A DNA stretch of 42,594 nt, from assembly GCA_015068645.1 (NCBI GenBank), contig SVKD01000015.1, positions 1 to 42,594 on the forward strand, in the 5' to 3' direction. Of the stretch, positions 25,407 through 33,314 are shown in pieces (position 1 is the first letter of the stretch; each line of letters begins with the position of its first letter). The position numbers and the translations under genes were made by a program. The DNA comes from Oscillospiraceae bacterium. Its GTDB lineage: Bacteria > Bacillota > Clostridia > UMGS1840. Below the pieces are notes generated by a model that had not been told where the DNA came from, did not search any database, and worked only from the letters and a program-made list of their open reading frames with translations.

Positions 25407-25979
25407 TTATTGTTCGTAACCTTGTAAAAATGCTTTCTCGTTTGCTTCTTTGAATTTTTCGGGAACAGTGGCTAACACTGCATCTACCCAATCCTGCTTG
25501 TCAAATTCCAGATATTTTGCCAATACTCCCAACAGCACCACGTTGGTTACTTTGGAATTTAAGATGGATTCTGCAATTTCTAACGCATTGACGGAAACTA
25601 AATCCACTTCTTCTTTTTGTAAAGTATCTAAAATATTCTGGGGATATTCTGCCGCACCGATGATGACCGGCATAGGCATAATCTGCTGCACATTGGTGAT
25701 AAGTTTACCGCCTTTTTTAAGATAAGGCAACCAACGCAGCGCTTCTAATTCTTCAAAGGAAATAATAATGTCTGCCTCTCCCTGACAAATCACGGGAGAA
25801 TGAACTTTTTCACCGTATTTCACATAAGTTACCACGCTGCCGCCACGCTGGCTCATACCGTGCACTTCGGATACTTTTACGTCATAACCCTTTTCGATGG
25901 CTAAGTTTCCTAAAATTCTGCTGGCAAGTAAGGTACCCTGACCGCCAACACCTACAATCATAATAGATTTTGTGCTCAT
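25407..25979 (-). CDS. iorB: Indolepyruvate ferredoxin oxidoreductase, beta subunit
   Basis: The 190-residue gamma-type domain of a 2-oxoacid:ferredoxin oxidoreductase, with GVGGQGTLLASRILG near the N-terminus and SEVHGMSQRGGSVVTYVKYG near residue 40. With IorA it oxidises aryl pyruvates made from Trp, Phe and Tyr to aryl-acetyl-CoA while reducing ferredoxin. It starts 17 bases after iorA with GGGGAG before the ATG. Confidence 0.95.
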   Translation of the reverse strand: MSTKSIMIVGVGGQGTLLASRILGNLAIEKGYDVKVSEVHGMSQRGGSVVTYVKYGEKVHSPVICQGEADIIISFEELEALRWLPYLKKGGKLITNVQQIMPMPVIIGAAEYPQNILDTLQKEEVDLVSVNALEIAESILNSKVTNVVLLGVLAKYLEFDKQDWVDAVLATVPEKFKEANEKAFLQGYEQ

Positions 25980-25996
25980 CTTAGTCTCCCCCTTTC

Positions 25997-27721
25997 TTAC
26001 AGAGTGATGGCATCAAACTTACAGATGTTTTTACACAGTCCGCAGTTGGTACACAAGGTTTTGTTGATTTCGGGTTTGCCGTCTACAATGGAAATTGCAG
26101 GGCATCCGATTTTCATACACATCTTACAGTTTTTACATTTATCTTTAGAGATATTTACGTCAAAATCATATTTCACGCCTTTTAATAACACACAGGGACG
26201 GCGTGCAATAATCAAGGACGGCTCTTCCACGGAAATTTCTTCTTTGATAACCCGTTCGCATTCTTCCACATTGAAGGGATCCACCACTTTGATTCTGGTA
26301 TAGCCAACTGCTTCTGCAAATTTTTCCAAATTCACCGCCACGGTGGGCTCGCCTTTTAAGGTTTTGCCGGTGGTGGGATTCTGCTGATGGCCGGTCATAC
26401 CGGTGATGGAGTTATCCAAGATAATCACGGTGGAGGTGCCTTTGTTGTATGCGGTGGAGGCAAGACCTGTCATACCCGAATGGATGAAGGTGGAATCCCC
26501 GATGACCGCTACGGTTTTCTTGGATAATTCAGGATTTGCTTTGGAAATCCCGTGTGCCGCACTGACGGATGCACCCATACAGATGGTGGTATCCATTGCA
26601 GACAAGGGTGCCGCCGCACCTAAGGTGTAGCAACCAATATCCCCGGAAACAACCAGTTTCAGTTTGGACAGTACGTAGAACATACCTCTGTGGGGACAGC
26701 CGGGACACATTACGGGAGGTCGCATAGGCGGATTATAGTCGGGATAAGTTGCTTCGTCCTTCTTGCCGGAGATTGCTTCTCTTACAGACACGTTGGAGAA
26801 TTCGCCGAACATGGAGAAGGTGTCTTTTCCGTGAACTTCAATGCCCATTGCCTTGATGTGATTTTCAATATAGGGGTCTAATTCCTCTAAAACATAGAGT
26901 TTTTCCACTTTACTTGCAAATTCCTGAATCAGTTTGGTGGGCAGAGGCCAGAGCATACCCAGTTTCAGATAAGATGCTTCGGGGAAGGATTCTTTGGCAT
27001 ACTGGTAGGGAGCACCTGCGGTGATGATACCGATTTTGGTATCGTTTAATTCCATACGGTTAATACCGGAGGTTTCTGCATATTCCACCAGTTTGTCTTT
27101 TCTGTCTTCGATGACCAGACGGCGTTTTTTTGCCATACCGGGCATCATGACATATTTCATTACATCTTTTTGGTATTCTTTTAAGGGAACATCCACTCTG
27201 TCGCACTCTTCCACGATAGACTGAGAATGTGCAATACGGGTGGTTAATCTGAGTAGTACAGGAGTATCGAACTGCTCAGAGATTTCGTAAGCCAGTTTGG
27301 CATATTCCTTACATTCGGTGCTGTCGGCAGGTTCCAACATAGTCACCTTTGCCGCATTGGCATAGTTACGGGAGTCCTGCTCATTCTGAGAGGAGTGCAT
27401 TCCCGGGTCGTCTGCAACGCCAATAACCAAACCGCCGTTTACGCCGGTGTAAGACACGGTGAATAAGGGGTCAGCCGCCACGTTTAAGCCAACGTGCTTC
27501 ATGGCACAGAAAGAACGTGCACCGGAAATAGCAGCACCGATAGCAACTTCCATTGCCACCTTTTCATTGGCTGCCCATTCGGCGTCCACTTCGTTATATT
27601 TTGCAACAAATTCAGTGATTTCGGTGGAAGGAGTACCCGGATAACTGGATACCACGCTTACCCCTGCTTCATATAAACCTCTGGCAACGGCTTCGTTACC
27701 AATCATCAATCTTTTAGACAT
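25997..27721 (-). CDS. iorA: Indolepyruvate ferredoxin oxidoreductase, alpha subunit
   Basis: The 574-residue thiamine-diphosphate subunit has the pyrimidine domain (GNEAVARGLYEAGVSVVSS), a middle domain, the ThDP-binding domain (GDIGCYTLG, CMGASVSAAHG, IGDSTFIHSG, LDNSITGMTGHQ) and a C-terminal ferredoxin segment with two 4Fe-4S motifs (CKNCKMCMKIGC, CTNCGLCKNIC). The frame extends to 27760, but MSKRLMIGNEAV at 27721 follows AGGAGG and matches the family start. It follows the acyl-CoA synthetase gene by 16 bases. Confidence 0.96.
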   Translation of the reverse strand: MSKRLMIGNEAVARGLYEAGVSVVSSYPGTPSTEITEFVAKYNEVDAEWAANEKVAMEVAIGAAISGARSFCAMKHVGLNVAADPLFTVSYTGVNGGLVIGVADDPGMHSSQNEQDSRNYANAAKVTMLEPADSTECKEYAKLAYEISEQFDTPVLLRLTTRIAHSQSIVEECDRVDVPLKEYQKDVMKYVMMPGMAKKRRLVIEDRKDKLVEYAETSGINRMELNDTKIGIITAGAPYQYAKESFPEASYLKLGMLWPLPTKLIQEFASKVEKLYVLEELDPYIENHIKAMGIEVHGKDTFSMFGEFSNVSVREAISGKKDEATYPDYNPPMRPPVMCPGCPHRGMFYVLSKLKLVVSGDIGCYTLGAAAPLSAMDTTICMGASVSAAHGISKANPELSKKTVAVIGDSTFIHSGMTGLASTAYNKGTSTVIILDNSITGMTGHQQNPTTGKTLKGEPTVAVNLEKFAEAVGYTRIKVVDPFNVEECERVIKEEISVEEPSLIIARRPCVLLKGVKYDFDVNISKDKCKNCKMCMKIGCPAISIVDGKPEINKTLCTNCGLCKNICKFDAITL

Positions 27722-27737
27722 AATTCTAAAAAACCTC

Positions 27738-29372
27738 CTATATTTCGTTCTGCGCCGCAACCAAGCTTTCGCCGCAGTAGATTTGTCTTAGTTTCGGTTT
27801 TTCAATTTTGCCGGTGGGATTACGGGGCACTTCGGCAAAAATAATCTTACGGGGACGTTTGTATTTGGGAAGCGCTTTGCAGAAGTTATCCATTTCTTCT
27901 TCGGTGCAGCTCATATCTTCTTTCAATTCGATGATTGCTGCCGCCATTTCTCCCAAACGGGGGTCGGGTAAGCCAATTACTGCTACGTCCTTTACCTTAT
28001 GATTGGTGCGGATGAAATCTTCAATCTGAACGGGATATAAGTTCTCACCGCCGGAAATAATCACGTCTTTTTTACGGTCCACCAGGAAGATAAAGCCGTC
28101 TTCGTCTTCCTGGGCCATATCGCCGGTAAAGAGCCAACCGTCTTTTAACACATCGTTGGTGGCTTTTTCGTCATTGTAGTAACAGGTCATCACGCCGGGA
28201 CCTTTTACGGCAAGTTCACCCACTTCGCCTTTTTCCACGGTGTTGCCACGCTCATCCACGATTTTTACTTCCCAACCGTAACCTGCTTTGCCGATGGCAC
28301 CCACTTTATGGATGTTTTCTACCCCTAAATGCACACAGCCGGGTCCGATGGATTCGGATAAACCGTAGTTGGTGTCATACTGATGGTTGGGGAAAATGGA
28401 TTTCCATCTCTTAATCAGGCTGGGGGGAACAGGCTGTGCACCGATGTGCATCAGTCTCCATCTGGATAAATCCATCTGGTCAATTTTAATGGTACCATTA
28501 TCAATAGCATCTAAGATATCCTGTGCCCACGGTACCAACAGCCACACGATAGAACATTTTTCGTCTGCCGCAGTTTCCACAATCCATTCGGGTTTTACCC
28601 CTTTTAAAAGAACTGCTTTCGCGCCCACCACTAAGCAACCGAACCAATGCATTTTGGCACCGGTGTGATAAAGAGGCGGAATGCAAAGGAACACGTCCTC
28701 TTTGGTCTGGGAGTGATGGTTCTGCTCGGTTAAGCAAGCGTGCACCAGGCTTTCGTGGTTATGTAAAATCGCTTTGGGAAATCCTGTGGTACCCGAGGAG
28801 AAGTAAATTGCTGCATTATCGTCGGGGGTCAGCGGAATTTCGGGAGTTTTGGAGGTGCAATAAGTCACCAGTTTATCATAACTTTCTGCAAAGGAGGGGC
28901 AGTCTTTTCCCACATAGAATAACTGCTTCACATTGGGAATCATATCGCAGATTTCTTCCACACGACCGATAAACTCAGGTCCGAATACCAAAACATCAGA
29001 CTCAGAAAGTTCTAAACAATACTTAATTTCGTCGGAAGTGTAACGGTAGTTTAAGGGCACTGCCAGTGCGCCTGCTTTTAATGCTCCGAAATACACGGGA
29101 AGCCATTCTAAGCAGTTCATCATTAAAATGGCAACCTTGTCTCCTTTTTTGACGCCACGGGACAATAAAAGGTTCGCAAATCGGTTGGCTTTTTTGTTAA
29201 ATTCACACCAAGTAATTTCGCATCTTCCGCTTTCTTCGGAGTTGGTGGGAATCAAGCTGTATTCCTTCCAAGTGGTTCTCGCCTGGGAAATGATATTGGG
29301 CACAATTTCCACCAGTGCCACATCATCAGAAAATTTTTGGGCATTTTGTTCTAAAAAATCTGTAATTACCAT
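27738..29372 (-). CDS. AMP-forming acyl-CoA synthetase
   Basis: The 544-residue ANL-family ligase links a carboxylate to CoA through an acyl-adenylate. Motifs in order: IYFSSGTTGFPKAI near residue 188, YGLSES, GWLFTGDMAQEDEDGFI, DRKKDVIISGGENLYP, and the C-terminal catalytic Lys in NPTGKIEKPKL. The open frame runs 56 codons further upstream with no support; GGAGG ten bases before ATG 29372 fixes the start. As first gene before iorA-iorB it may act on aryl acetates, in either direction. That is inference from context; a fatty-acid substrate is possible. Confidence 0.9.
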   Translation of the reverse strand: MVITDFLEQNAQKFSDDVALVEIVPNIISQARTTWKEYSLIPTNSEESGRCEITWCEFNKKANRFANLLLSRGVKKGDKVAILMMNCLEWLPVYFGALKAGALAVPLNYRYTSDEIKYCLELSESDVLVFGPEFIGRVEEICDMIPNVKQLFYVGKDCPSFAESYDKLVTYCTSKTPEIPLTPDDNAAIYFSSGTTGFPKAILHNHESLVHACLTEQNHHSQTKEDVFLCIPPLYHTGAKMHWFGCLVVGAKAVLLKGVKPEWIVETAADEKCSIVWLLVPWAQDILDAIDNGTIKIDQMDLSRWRLMHIGAQPVPPSLIKRWKSIFPNHQYDTNYGLSESIGPGCVHLGVENIHKVGAIGKAGYGWEVKIVDERGNTVEKGEVGELAVKGPGVMTCYYNDEKATNDVLKDGWLFTGDMAQEDEDGFIFLVDRKKDVIISGGENLYPVQIEDFIRTNHKVKDVAVIGLPDPRLGEMAAAIIELKEDMSCTEEEMDNFCKALPKYKRPRKIIFAEVPRNPTGKIEKPKLRQIYCGESLVAAQNEI

Positions 29373-29384
29373 CAGGAAATTACC

Positions 29385-29559
29385 TCCGTTTCCACTAAGT
29401 CCATCCCCCGTTTTTTCAGGGGTTTTATGTAAAGTTCCAACAGAGGCATTCGGAATTTGCCTCTGATTTCTCATACAATTTTTCGCATACCAAAAAAAGG
29501 TGGCTACACCTATTGAGCATATCATTTTTAAGTTTAGCACAATCTTACCGCCTAGTCAA
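29385..29559 (-). promoter_or_regulatory. Promoter and structured leader of the acyl-CoA synthetase-ior operon
   Basis: Minus strand: TTGACT (29554-29559), 17-base spacer, TAAACT (29531-29536). The leader of about 150 bases contains three hairpins: AGGTG-TAGC-CACCT followed by a T run (29492-29511), CAGAGGC..GCCTCTG (29441-29465) and CCCCTG..CGGGGG (29405-29422). The first looks like an early terminator, so the leader may attenuate transcription. No known riboswitch or T-box sequence was recognised. Confidence 0.6.
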
Positions 29560-29661
29560 GAGAATTTTGTCATTTTTCAAGAAAAAGTGACCAAATTTTG
29601 GCAGTTTTTTTTACCGCCTTTTTTCATTTTCGTAAAAAATAGGAAAATATGGTTTTTTCTC

Positions 29662-29690
29662 TTTACTTTATGGGAAAAATATGTTAAAAT
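29662..29690 (+). promoter_or_regulatory. Promoter of the carD-ispD-ispF operon
   Basis: TTTACT (29662-29667), 17-base spacer, TAAAAT (29685-29690), 54 bases before the carD-like start codon. The 29560-29660 stretch between the divergent promoters is AT-rich and holds nothing else I can identify. Confidence 0.6.
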
Positions 29691-29743
29691 GAATGTAATT
29701 TGTAAGCTTTTCACCCTGGGACATTTTACAGGAGGACCATGGA

Positions 29744-30235
29744 ATGTACCAAATCGGCGACAAAATCGTTTATCCCATGCACGGCGCAGGCATCATCCGC
29801 GCCATTGAAGAAAAAGAAATTTTAGGGAGCATCAGTTCCTACTATATACTGGAAGTACCCATTGGAAATATTTCTCTGATGGTGCCCGTAAAAAATGCTG
29901 ACGAAATCGGAGTGCGAGGCGTAGTTGCCCCCACCGTGATTGACGAATTATTCTCTTTTATCGCCACCGCAGAAATTGCGGTGAATGATAACTGGAACAA
30001 GAGATATCGGGAAAATATGGCAAAAATCAAATCGGGAGATTTGTTTGAAATCGGCCCTATTTATCAGTATCTTCGGGAAAAAGACAAAGAAAAAGGTCTT
30101 TCTTCCGGCGAGAAAAAAATGTTTTTGTCTGCTCATCAGATTTTAGTTTCTGAAATTATGCTTTCGTTAAACATTTCTCTGCAGGAAGCAGAAGAATTGC
30201 TGGAAGCACGTCTTCCCGACGCTGTAACTGCATAA
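29744..30235 (+). CDS. CarD-family transcriptional regulator
   Basis: The 163-residue protein has the CarD N-terminal RNA-polymerase-interacting domain (MYQIGDKIVYPMHGAGII, residues 1-60, Tudor-like as in TRCF) and a helical C-terminal DNA-binding domain. CarD proteins bind RNA polymerase beta and steady open promoter complexes. AGGAGG stands eight bases before the ATG. It leads an operon with ispD and ispF, an arrangement seen in other Clostridia. Confidence 0.92.
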   Translation: MYQIGDKIVYPMHGAGIIRAIEEKEILGSISSYYILEVPIGNISLMVPVKNADEIGVRGVVAPTVIDELFSFIATAEIAVNDNWNKRYRENMAKIKSGDLFEIGPIYQYLREKDKEKGLSSGEKKMFLSAHQILVSEIMLSLNISLQEAEELLEARLPDAVTA

Positions 30236-30271
30236 TATATAACAATATGATATCAAACGAGGGAATTTACT

Positions 30272-31000
30272 ATGCTGGAAGGAATTAAAAGCCTTTTTGC
30301 ACCGGATGACCCTGACCCCCGATGTTCTGCCATTGTGGTAGCAGCGGGCAAAGGTTCCCGGATGCAATCGGAACTAAAAAAACAGTTTTTGCCCTTACTT
30401 GGGATGCCTGTGCTTTCCCACACACTGGAAGCCGTGGAAAAAAGCGATATGGTCAAAGAAATCATTTTAGTGGTTTCCGAAGACGATATCCTAACTGCCA
30501 AGGATATTGTGGCAGCAGCTGACCTGGAAAAAGTAACCAAAATTGTGGCAGGCGGCAAAAACCGTGCCGAATCCGTGGCAAAAGGATTGGCAGAAGTTTC
30601 CGAGGATGCTGAAATTATTATGATTCACGATGGGGTGCGTCCCTGTGTTTCGGAAGCACTCATGGAAGAATGCATCAAAAATGCAATGGAATATGACGCT
30701 TCTGCTCTGGGAGTGAAGCCGAAAAACACGATCAAGAGAGTTAACAAAGACGGATTTATCGAAGAAACCGTCAATCGGGATGAGCTGGTAGAAATCCAGA
30801 CACCCCAATGTTTCCGGGCAGATATCATCAAAAAAGCCTATGAGAATTTTGATTCCTCTGCCACCGATGACTGCGCATTGGTGGAAGCTCTCGGTGTTCA
30901 AATTCACATCACCGAAGGTAGCTATGCAAATCTGAAACTGACCACCAGAGAAGATATGTTAATGCTCTCTGCTTTGATTGATGCACAATACGAAGAATAA
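30272..31000 (+). CDS. ispD: 2-C-methyl-D-erythritol 4-phosphate cytidylyltransferase
   Basis: Third enzyme of the non-mevalonate isoprenoid pathway; joins CTP and MEP. The 242-residue protein has the nucleotide loop [13 protein letters not shown] (about 19-31), [26 protein letters not shown] near 119 and VEIQTPQCF near 168. About 16 residues precede the usual family start, but GAGGG supports the ATG used. It is followed 26 bases later by ispF. Confidence 0.96.
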   Translation: MLEGIKSLFAPDDPDPRCSAIVVAAGKGSRMQSELKKQFLPLLGMPVLSHTLEAVEKSDMVKEIILVVSEDDILTAKDIVAAADLEKVTKIVAGGKNRAESVAKGLAEVSEDAEIIMIHDGVRPCVSEALMEECIKNAMEYDASALGVKPKNTIKRVNKDGFIEETVNRDELVEIQTPQCFRADIIKKAYENFDSSATDDCALVEALGVQIHITEGSYANLKLTTREDMLMLSALIDAQYEE

Positions 31001-31026
31001 ACCAAAACAAAAAGGAGGCCGAAGAG

Positions 31027-31503
31027 ATGAGAATCGGCTTTGGCTATGACGTACATAAACTGGTGCCTGAGCGAAAGCTCATTTTGGGCGGAGTGGATAT
31101 TCCCCACGAAATGGGGCTTTTGGGGCATTCTGATGCTGACGTTTTAGTGCACGCCCTGATGGATGCCATCTTGGGTGCACTGGCTTTAGGCGATATCGGA
31201 AAGCATTTCCCCGATACCGATGGCGCCTATAAAAATATTGACAGTATGATTCTTTTAGAAAGAGTAACTGCTCTGATGAAAGAACACGGCTATGAAATGG
31301 GCAATGCAGATTGCACCATTTGTGCCCAACGCCCGAAACTTGCACCTCATATTGAGGCAATGCGGGAAAATATCGCCCGTGTGCTTCAAACCAACAAAGA
31401 AAATATCAGTGTTAAGGCAACCACCACAGAAAAACTCGGCTTCCCCGGTCGCGAAGAAGGAATTTCAGCGTACGCGGTTTGTCTTCTCAGAAAAGGAGAA
31501 TGA
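31027..31503 (+). CDS. ispF: 2-C-methyl-D-erythritol 2,4-cyclodiphosphate synthase
   Basis: Fifth enzyme of the non-mevalonate pathway; a trimeric zinc enzyme forming the cyclic diphosphate. The 158-residue protein has GYDVHKLV with metal ligands Asp and His near residue 8, [19 protein letters not shown] near 35 and the C-terminal [15 protein letters not shown]. Spacing within the operon is 26 bases before and 5 after. Confidence 0.97.
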   Translation: MRIGFGYDVHKLVPERKLILGGVDIPHEMGLLGHSDADVLVHALMDAILGALALGDIGKHFPDTDGAYKNIDSMILLERVTALMKEHGYEMGNADCTICAQRPKLAPHIEAMRENIARVLQTNKENISVKATTTEKLGFPGREEGISAYAVCLLRKGE

Positions 31504-31508
31504 ACAGT

Positions 31509-32057
31509 ATGAGAAACAAAACCAAAAAAATCACTTTGACAGCACTGCTCACTGCATTGGCTATCGTTATTCCGATGTTTATGCCCATTAAAGTGATTCA
31601 ATTCTACCCATTTACAGCAACCCTGGCATCCCACACACCGCTCATTATTGCCATGTTTGTGAGTCCCCTTGCAGCTGCCTTTGCAGCGCTTGGTTCTGCT
31701 ATCGGATTCTTTTTCACCATTGATGGGATAGTAGCGGCAAGAGCGGCAACTCACGTGTTTTTTACCGTGGCAGGTGCAATGATGATTCGCAAAAGAATGA
31801 ATCCTGTGCTGACCATTCTTGTTACGATGGTATTACATACCCTGGCTGATATGTTCACCATATATTGGGCCGCAACCTTCTTCCATATGAGTTATCTTTT
31901 AAAAGGCAACTCTATGAAATTGGTACAACTCTGGATTGGTGTGGGCACTTCCCTGCATCATCTGCTGGACTTCTTTATTGCATTTGTGATTTTAAAGCCG
32001 TTAACCAAAGCAGGGTTAATGGATTCCAAACTGATTTGGGGGAGGAAAAAAACGTGA
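31509..32057 (+). CDS. Membrane protein resembling an ECF transporter substrate-binding (S) component
   Basis: The 182-residue integral membrane protein has about six hydrophobic segments. Its N-terminus (KKITLTALLTALAIVIPMF) matches the usual first helix of ECF-type S components, which capture a vitamin or similar small molecule and pair with shared EcfT/EcfA subunits. None of those subunits is in the window. The ligand is unknown. The ATG at 31509, nine bases after AGGAGA, is preferred over one ten codons upstream inside ispF. Its stop overlaps the rdgB start by four bases. Confidence 0.65.
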   Translation: MRNKTKKITLTALLTALAIVIPMFMPIKVIQFYPFTATLASHTPLIIAMFVSPLAAAFAALGSAIGFFFTIDGIVAARAATHVFFTVAGAMMIRKRMNPVLTILVTMVLHTLADMFTIYWAATFFHMSYLLKGNSMKLVQLWIGVGTSLHHLLDFFIAFVILKPLTKAGLMDSKLIWGRKKT

Positions 32058-32641
32058 AACTGTTAGTAGCAACCAATAATCAAGGCAAGTTAAAAGAATT
32101 CAATAAAATTTTGGGAGAGCTTGGCATCGAATGTGTGTCTCTTCGTGATATGGGTATCACCGCAGACGTGGAAGAAACAGGCACCACTTTTTTAGAGAAC
32201 GCTCTCTTAAAAGCAAAAGAAATTTATAAAATTGCAAAAATTCCCACCATTTCCGACGATTCGGGTCTTATGGTGGATGCGCTTGGCGGGGAACCGGGCG
32301 TGTATTCCGCACGATATGCGGGCGAACCCTCCGACGACAACAAAAATATGGACAAACTCCTTGCCAAATTGAAAGACGAACCCAACCGCACCGCAAGATT
32401 TAAAAGCGTGATTGCAGCGGTGTTTTCCGAGGATGATATTTTAGTGTCTGAGGGCGAATGCGAAGGCGTGATTATTGATGAAAAACGTGGTGACAACGGC
32501 TTTGGCTATGACCCGATTTTTTATGTGGAAGCTTTAGAAAAGACATTCGCTGAAATGACGGATTCCGAAAAAAACAGTTTGAGCCACAGAGGAAATGCCA
32601 TCCGCAATTTAAAAGAACAATTAAAGGAAAAGGAACTGTAG
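32054..32641 (+). CDS. rdgB: XTP/dITP diphosphatase (RdgB/HAM1)
   Basis: House-cleaning pyrophosphatase that removes inosine and xanthosine triphosphates from the nucleotide pool. The 195-residue protein opens MKLLVATNNQGKLKEF and carries SDDSGLMVDALGGEPGVYS near residue 69, GDNGFGYDPIF near 150 and LSHRGNAI near 176. The start is GTG at 32054, eight bases after GGAGG, in a GTGA overlap with the previous stop. A longer frame from 31865 is only overlap. It ends the operon at a strong terminator. Confidence 0.95.
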   Translation: MKLLVATNNQGKLKEFNKILGELGIECVSLRDMGITADVEETGTTFLENALLKAKEIYKIAKIPTISDDSGLMVDALGGEPGVYSARYAGEPSDDNKNMDKLLAKLKDEPNRTARFKSVIAAVFSEDDILVSEGECEGVIIDEKRGDNGFGYDPIFYVEALEKTFAEMTDSEKNSLSHRGNAIRNLKEQLKEKEL

Positions 32642-32663
32642 ATTCGTACAGTTCCTTTTTTTT
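32630..32663 (+). terminator. Terminator of the carD-rdgB operon
   Basis: AAGGAACTGT/ACAGTTCCTT with an eight-base loop and eight Ts. The hairpin includes the rdgB stop codon. Confidence 0.92.
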
Positions 32664-32790
32664 AATAAATAATGAATCGTGAAGAATGAATAATGATGGT
32701 GGGTTGGCATTGCCAACCATTGAAATATCTGATGCAACCGCAGGGTGCCACCGCAATTTTTCATTCTTCATTTTTCGTTTTTCATTACCC
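32664..32790. repeat. Family B MITE-like palindromic element, copy 2
   Basis: It starts AATAATGAATCGTGAAGAATG like copy 1 at 9019 and closes with the inverted arm ending TTCGTTTTTCATT. Inside are the hairpin GGTTGGC-ATT-GCCAACC and a second weaker stem around CCGCA. The junctions GGTGG/CCACC are shared with copy 1. Confidence 0.8.
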
Positions 32791-32805
32791 CTACCCCAAA
32801 ACGAG

Positions 32806-33028
32806 GAAAAATGGATGCAGAATTCGAAATTCGAATCAAAGCTTTGCTTTGACAAGCCCGAAGCTGTACCGAGCGGGTGGAATTTTCCTCCATCATAGGC
32901 AATCCCCCAAAAACGAGGAAAAATGGGAACAGAAATAAGAAAGCGAAGCAAAGCTATGCTTTGCGTTACCCGACGGCGTACGTGCTGTACGTCGAGGGTG
33001 AGCTTAATTATTTCTGACCCATTTTTAC
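32806..33028. repeat. Family A elements, copies 3a and 3b
   Basis: Two adjacent copies share the left frame GAGGAAAAATGG. Copy 3a (to about 32898) has hairpin 1 TCAAAGC..GCTTTGA and a decayed hairpin 2. Copy 3b (32913-33028) has hairpin 1 GCAAAGC-TAT-GCTTTGC, hairpin 2 CGTAC..GTACG and a long outer stem: AATGGG, CAGAAATAA and AAGC pairing with GCTT, TTATTTCTG and CCCATT. With the family B element these fill the 394-base gap between rdgB and the DUF378 gene; no gene is seen. Confidence 0.75.
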
Positions 33029-33035
33029 CGTTTTT

Positions 33036-33245
33036 TTAATCCCTGTGTTCCATGGGGACTTTGTCCTTAAACAGAATGGTAATCGCCCAAAGACCTGCAA
33101 TTCCCACTAAGGAGAAAATGATTCGGGTGAGCATGGAGCCTGCACCAAAGATGGATGAAACCAGGTCTACGTTAAAAAGACCGATGGCACCCCAGTTTAA
33201 TGCTCCCACAATCACCAAAACCAATGAAATGGTATCTAACAACAT
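33036..33245 (-). CDS. DUF378 small membrane protein (YuzA-like)
   Basis: The 69-residue protein has two hydrophobic helices (about 5-25 and 38-60) and the DUF378 signature LVIVGALNWGAIGLFNVDLV. The function of the family is unknown. GGAGG lies eight bases before the ATG. It follows fbp by 69 bases on the same strand and may be cotranscribed. Confidence 0.9.
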   Translation of the reverse strand: MLLDTISLVLVIVGALNWGAIGLFNVDLVSSIFGAGSMLTRIIFSLVGIAGLWAITILFKDKVPMEHRD

Positions 33246-33314
33246 ACATGACGCCTCCTGTTTTTCTGTCGATTTTTACTGAATCGACTGTTCTGATGTG
33301 TTTTTTCAACTTTA

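Noticed and set aside
29385-29525. T-box leader for amino-acid control of the ior operon
   Set aside because: The conserved T-box GGTGG bulge sequence and specifier loop could not be found; only generic hairpins are visible.
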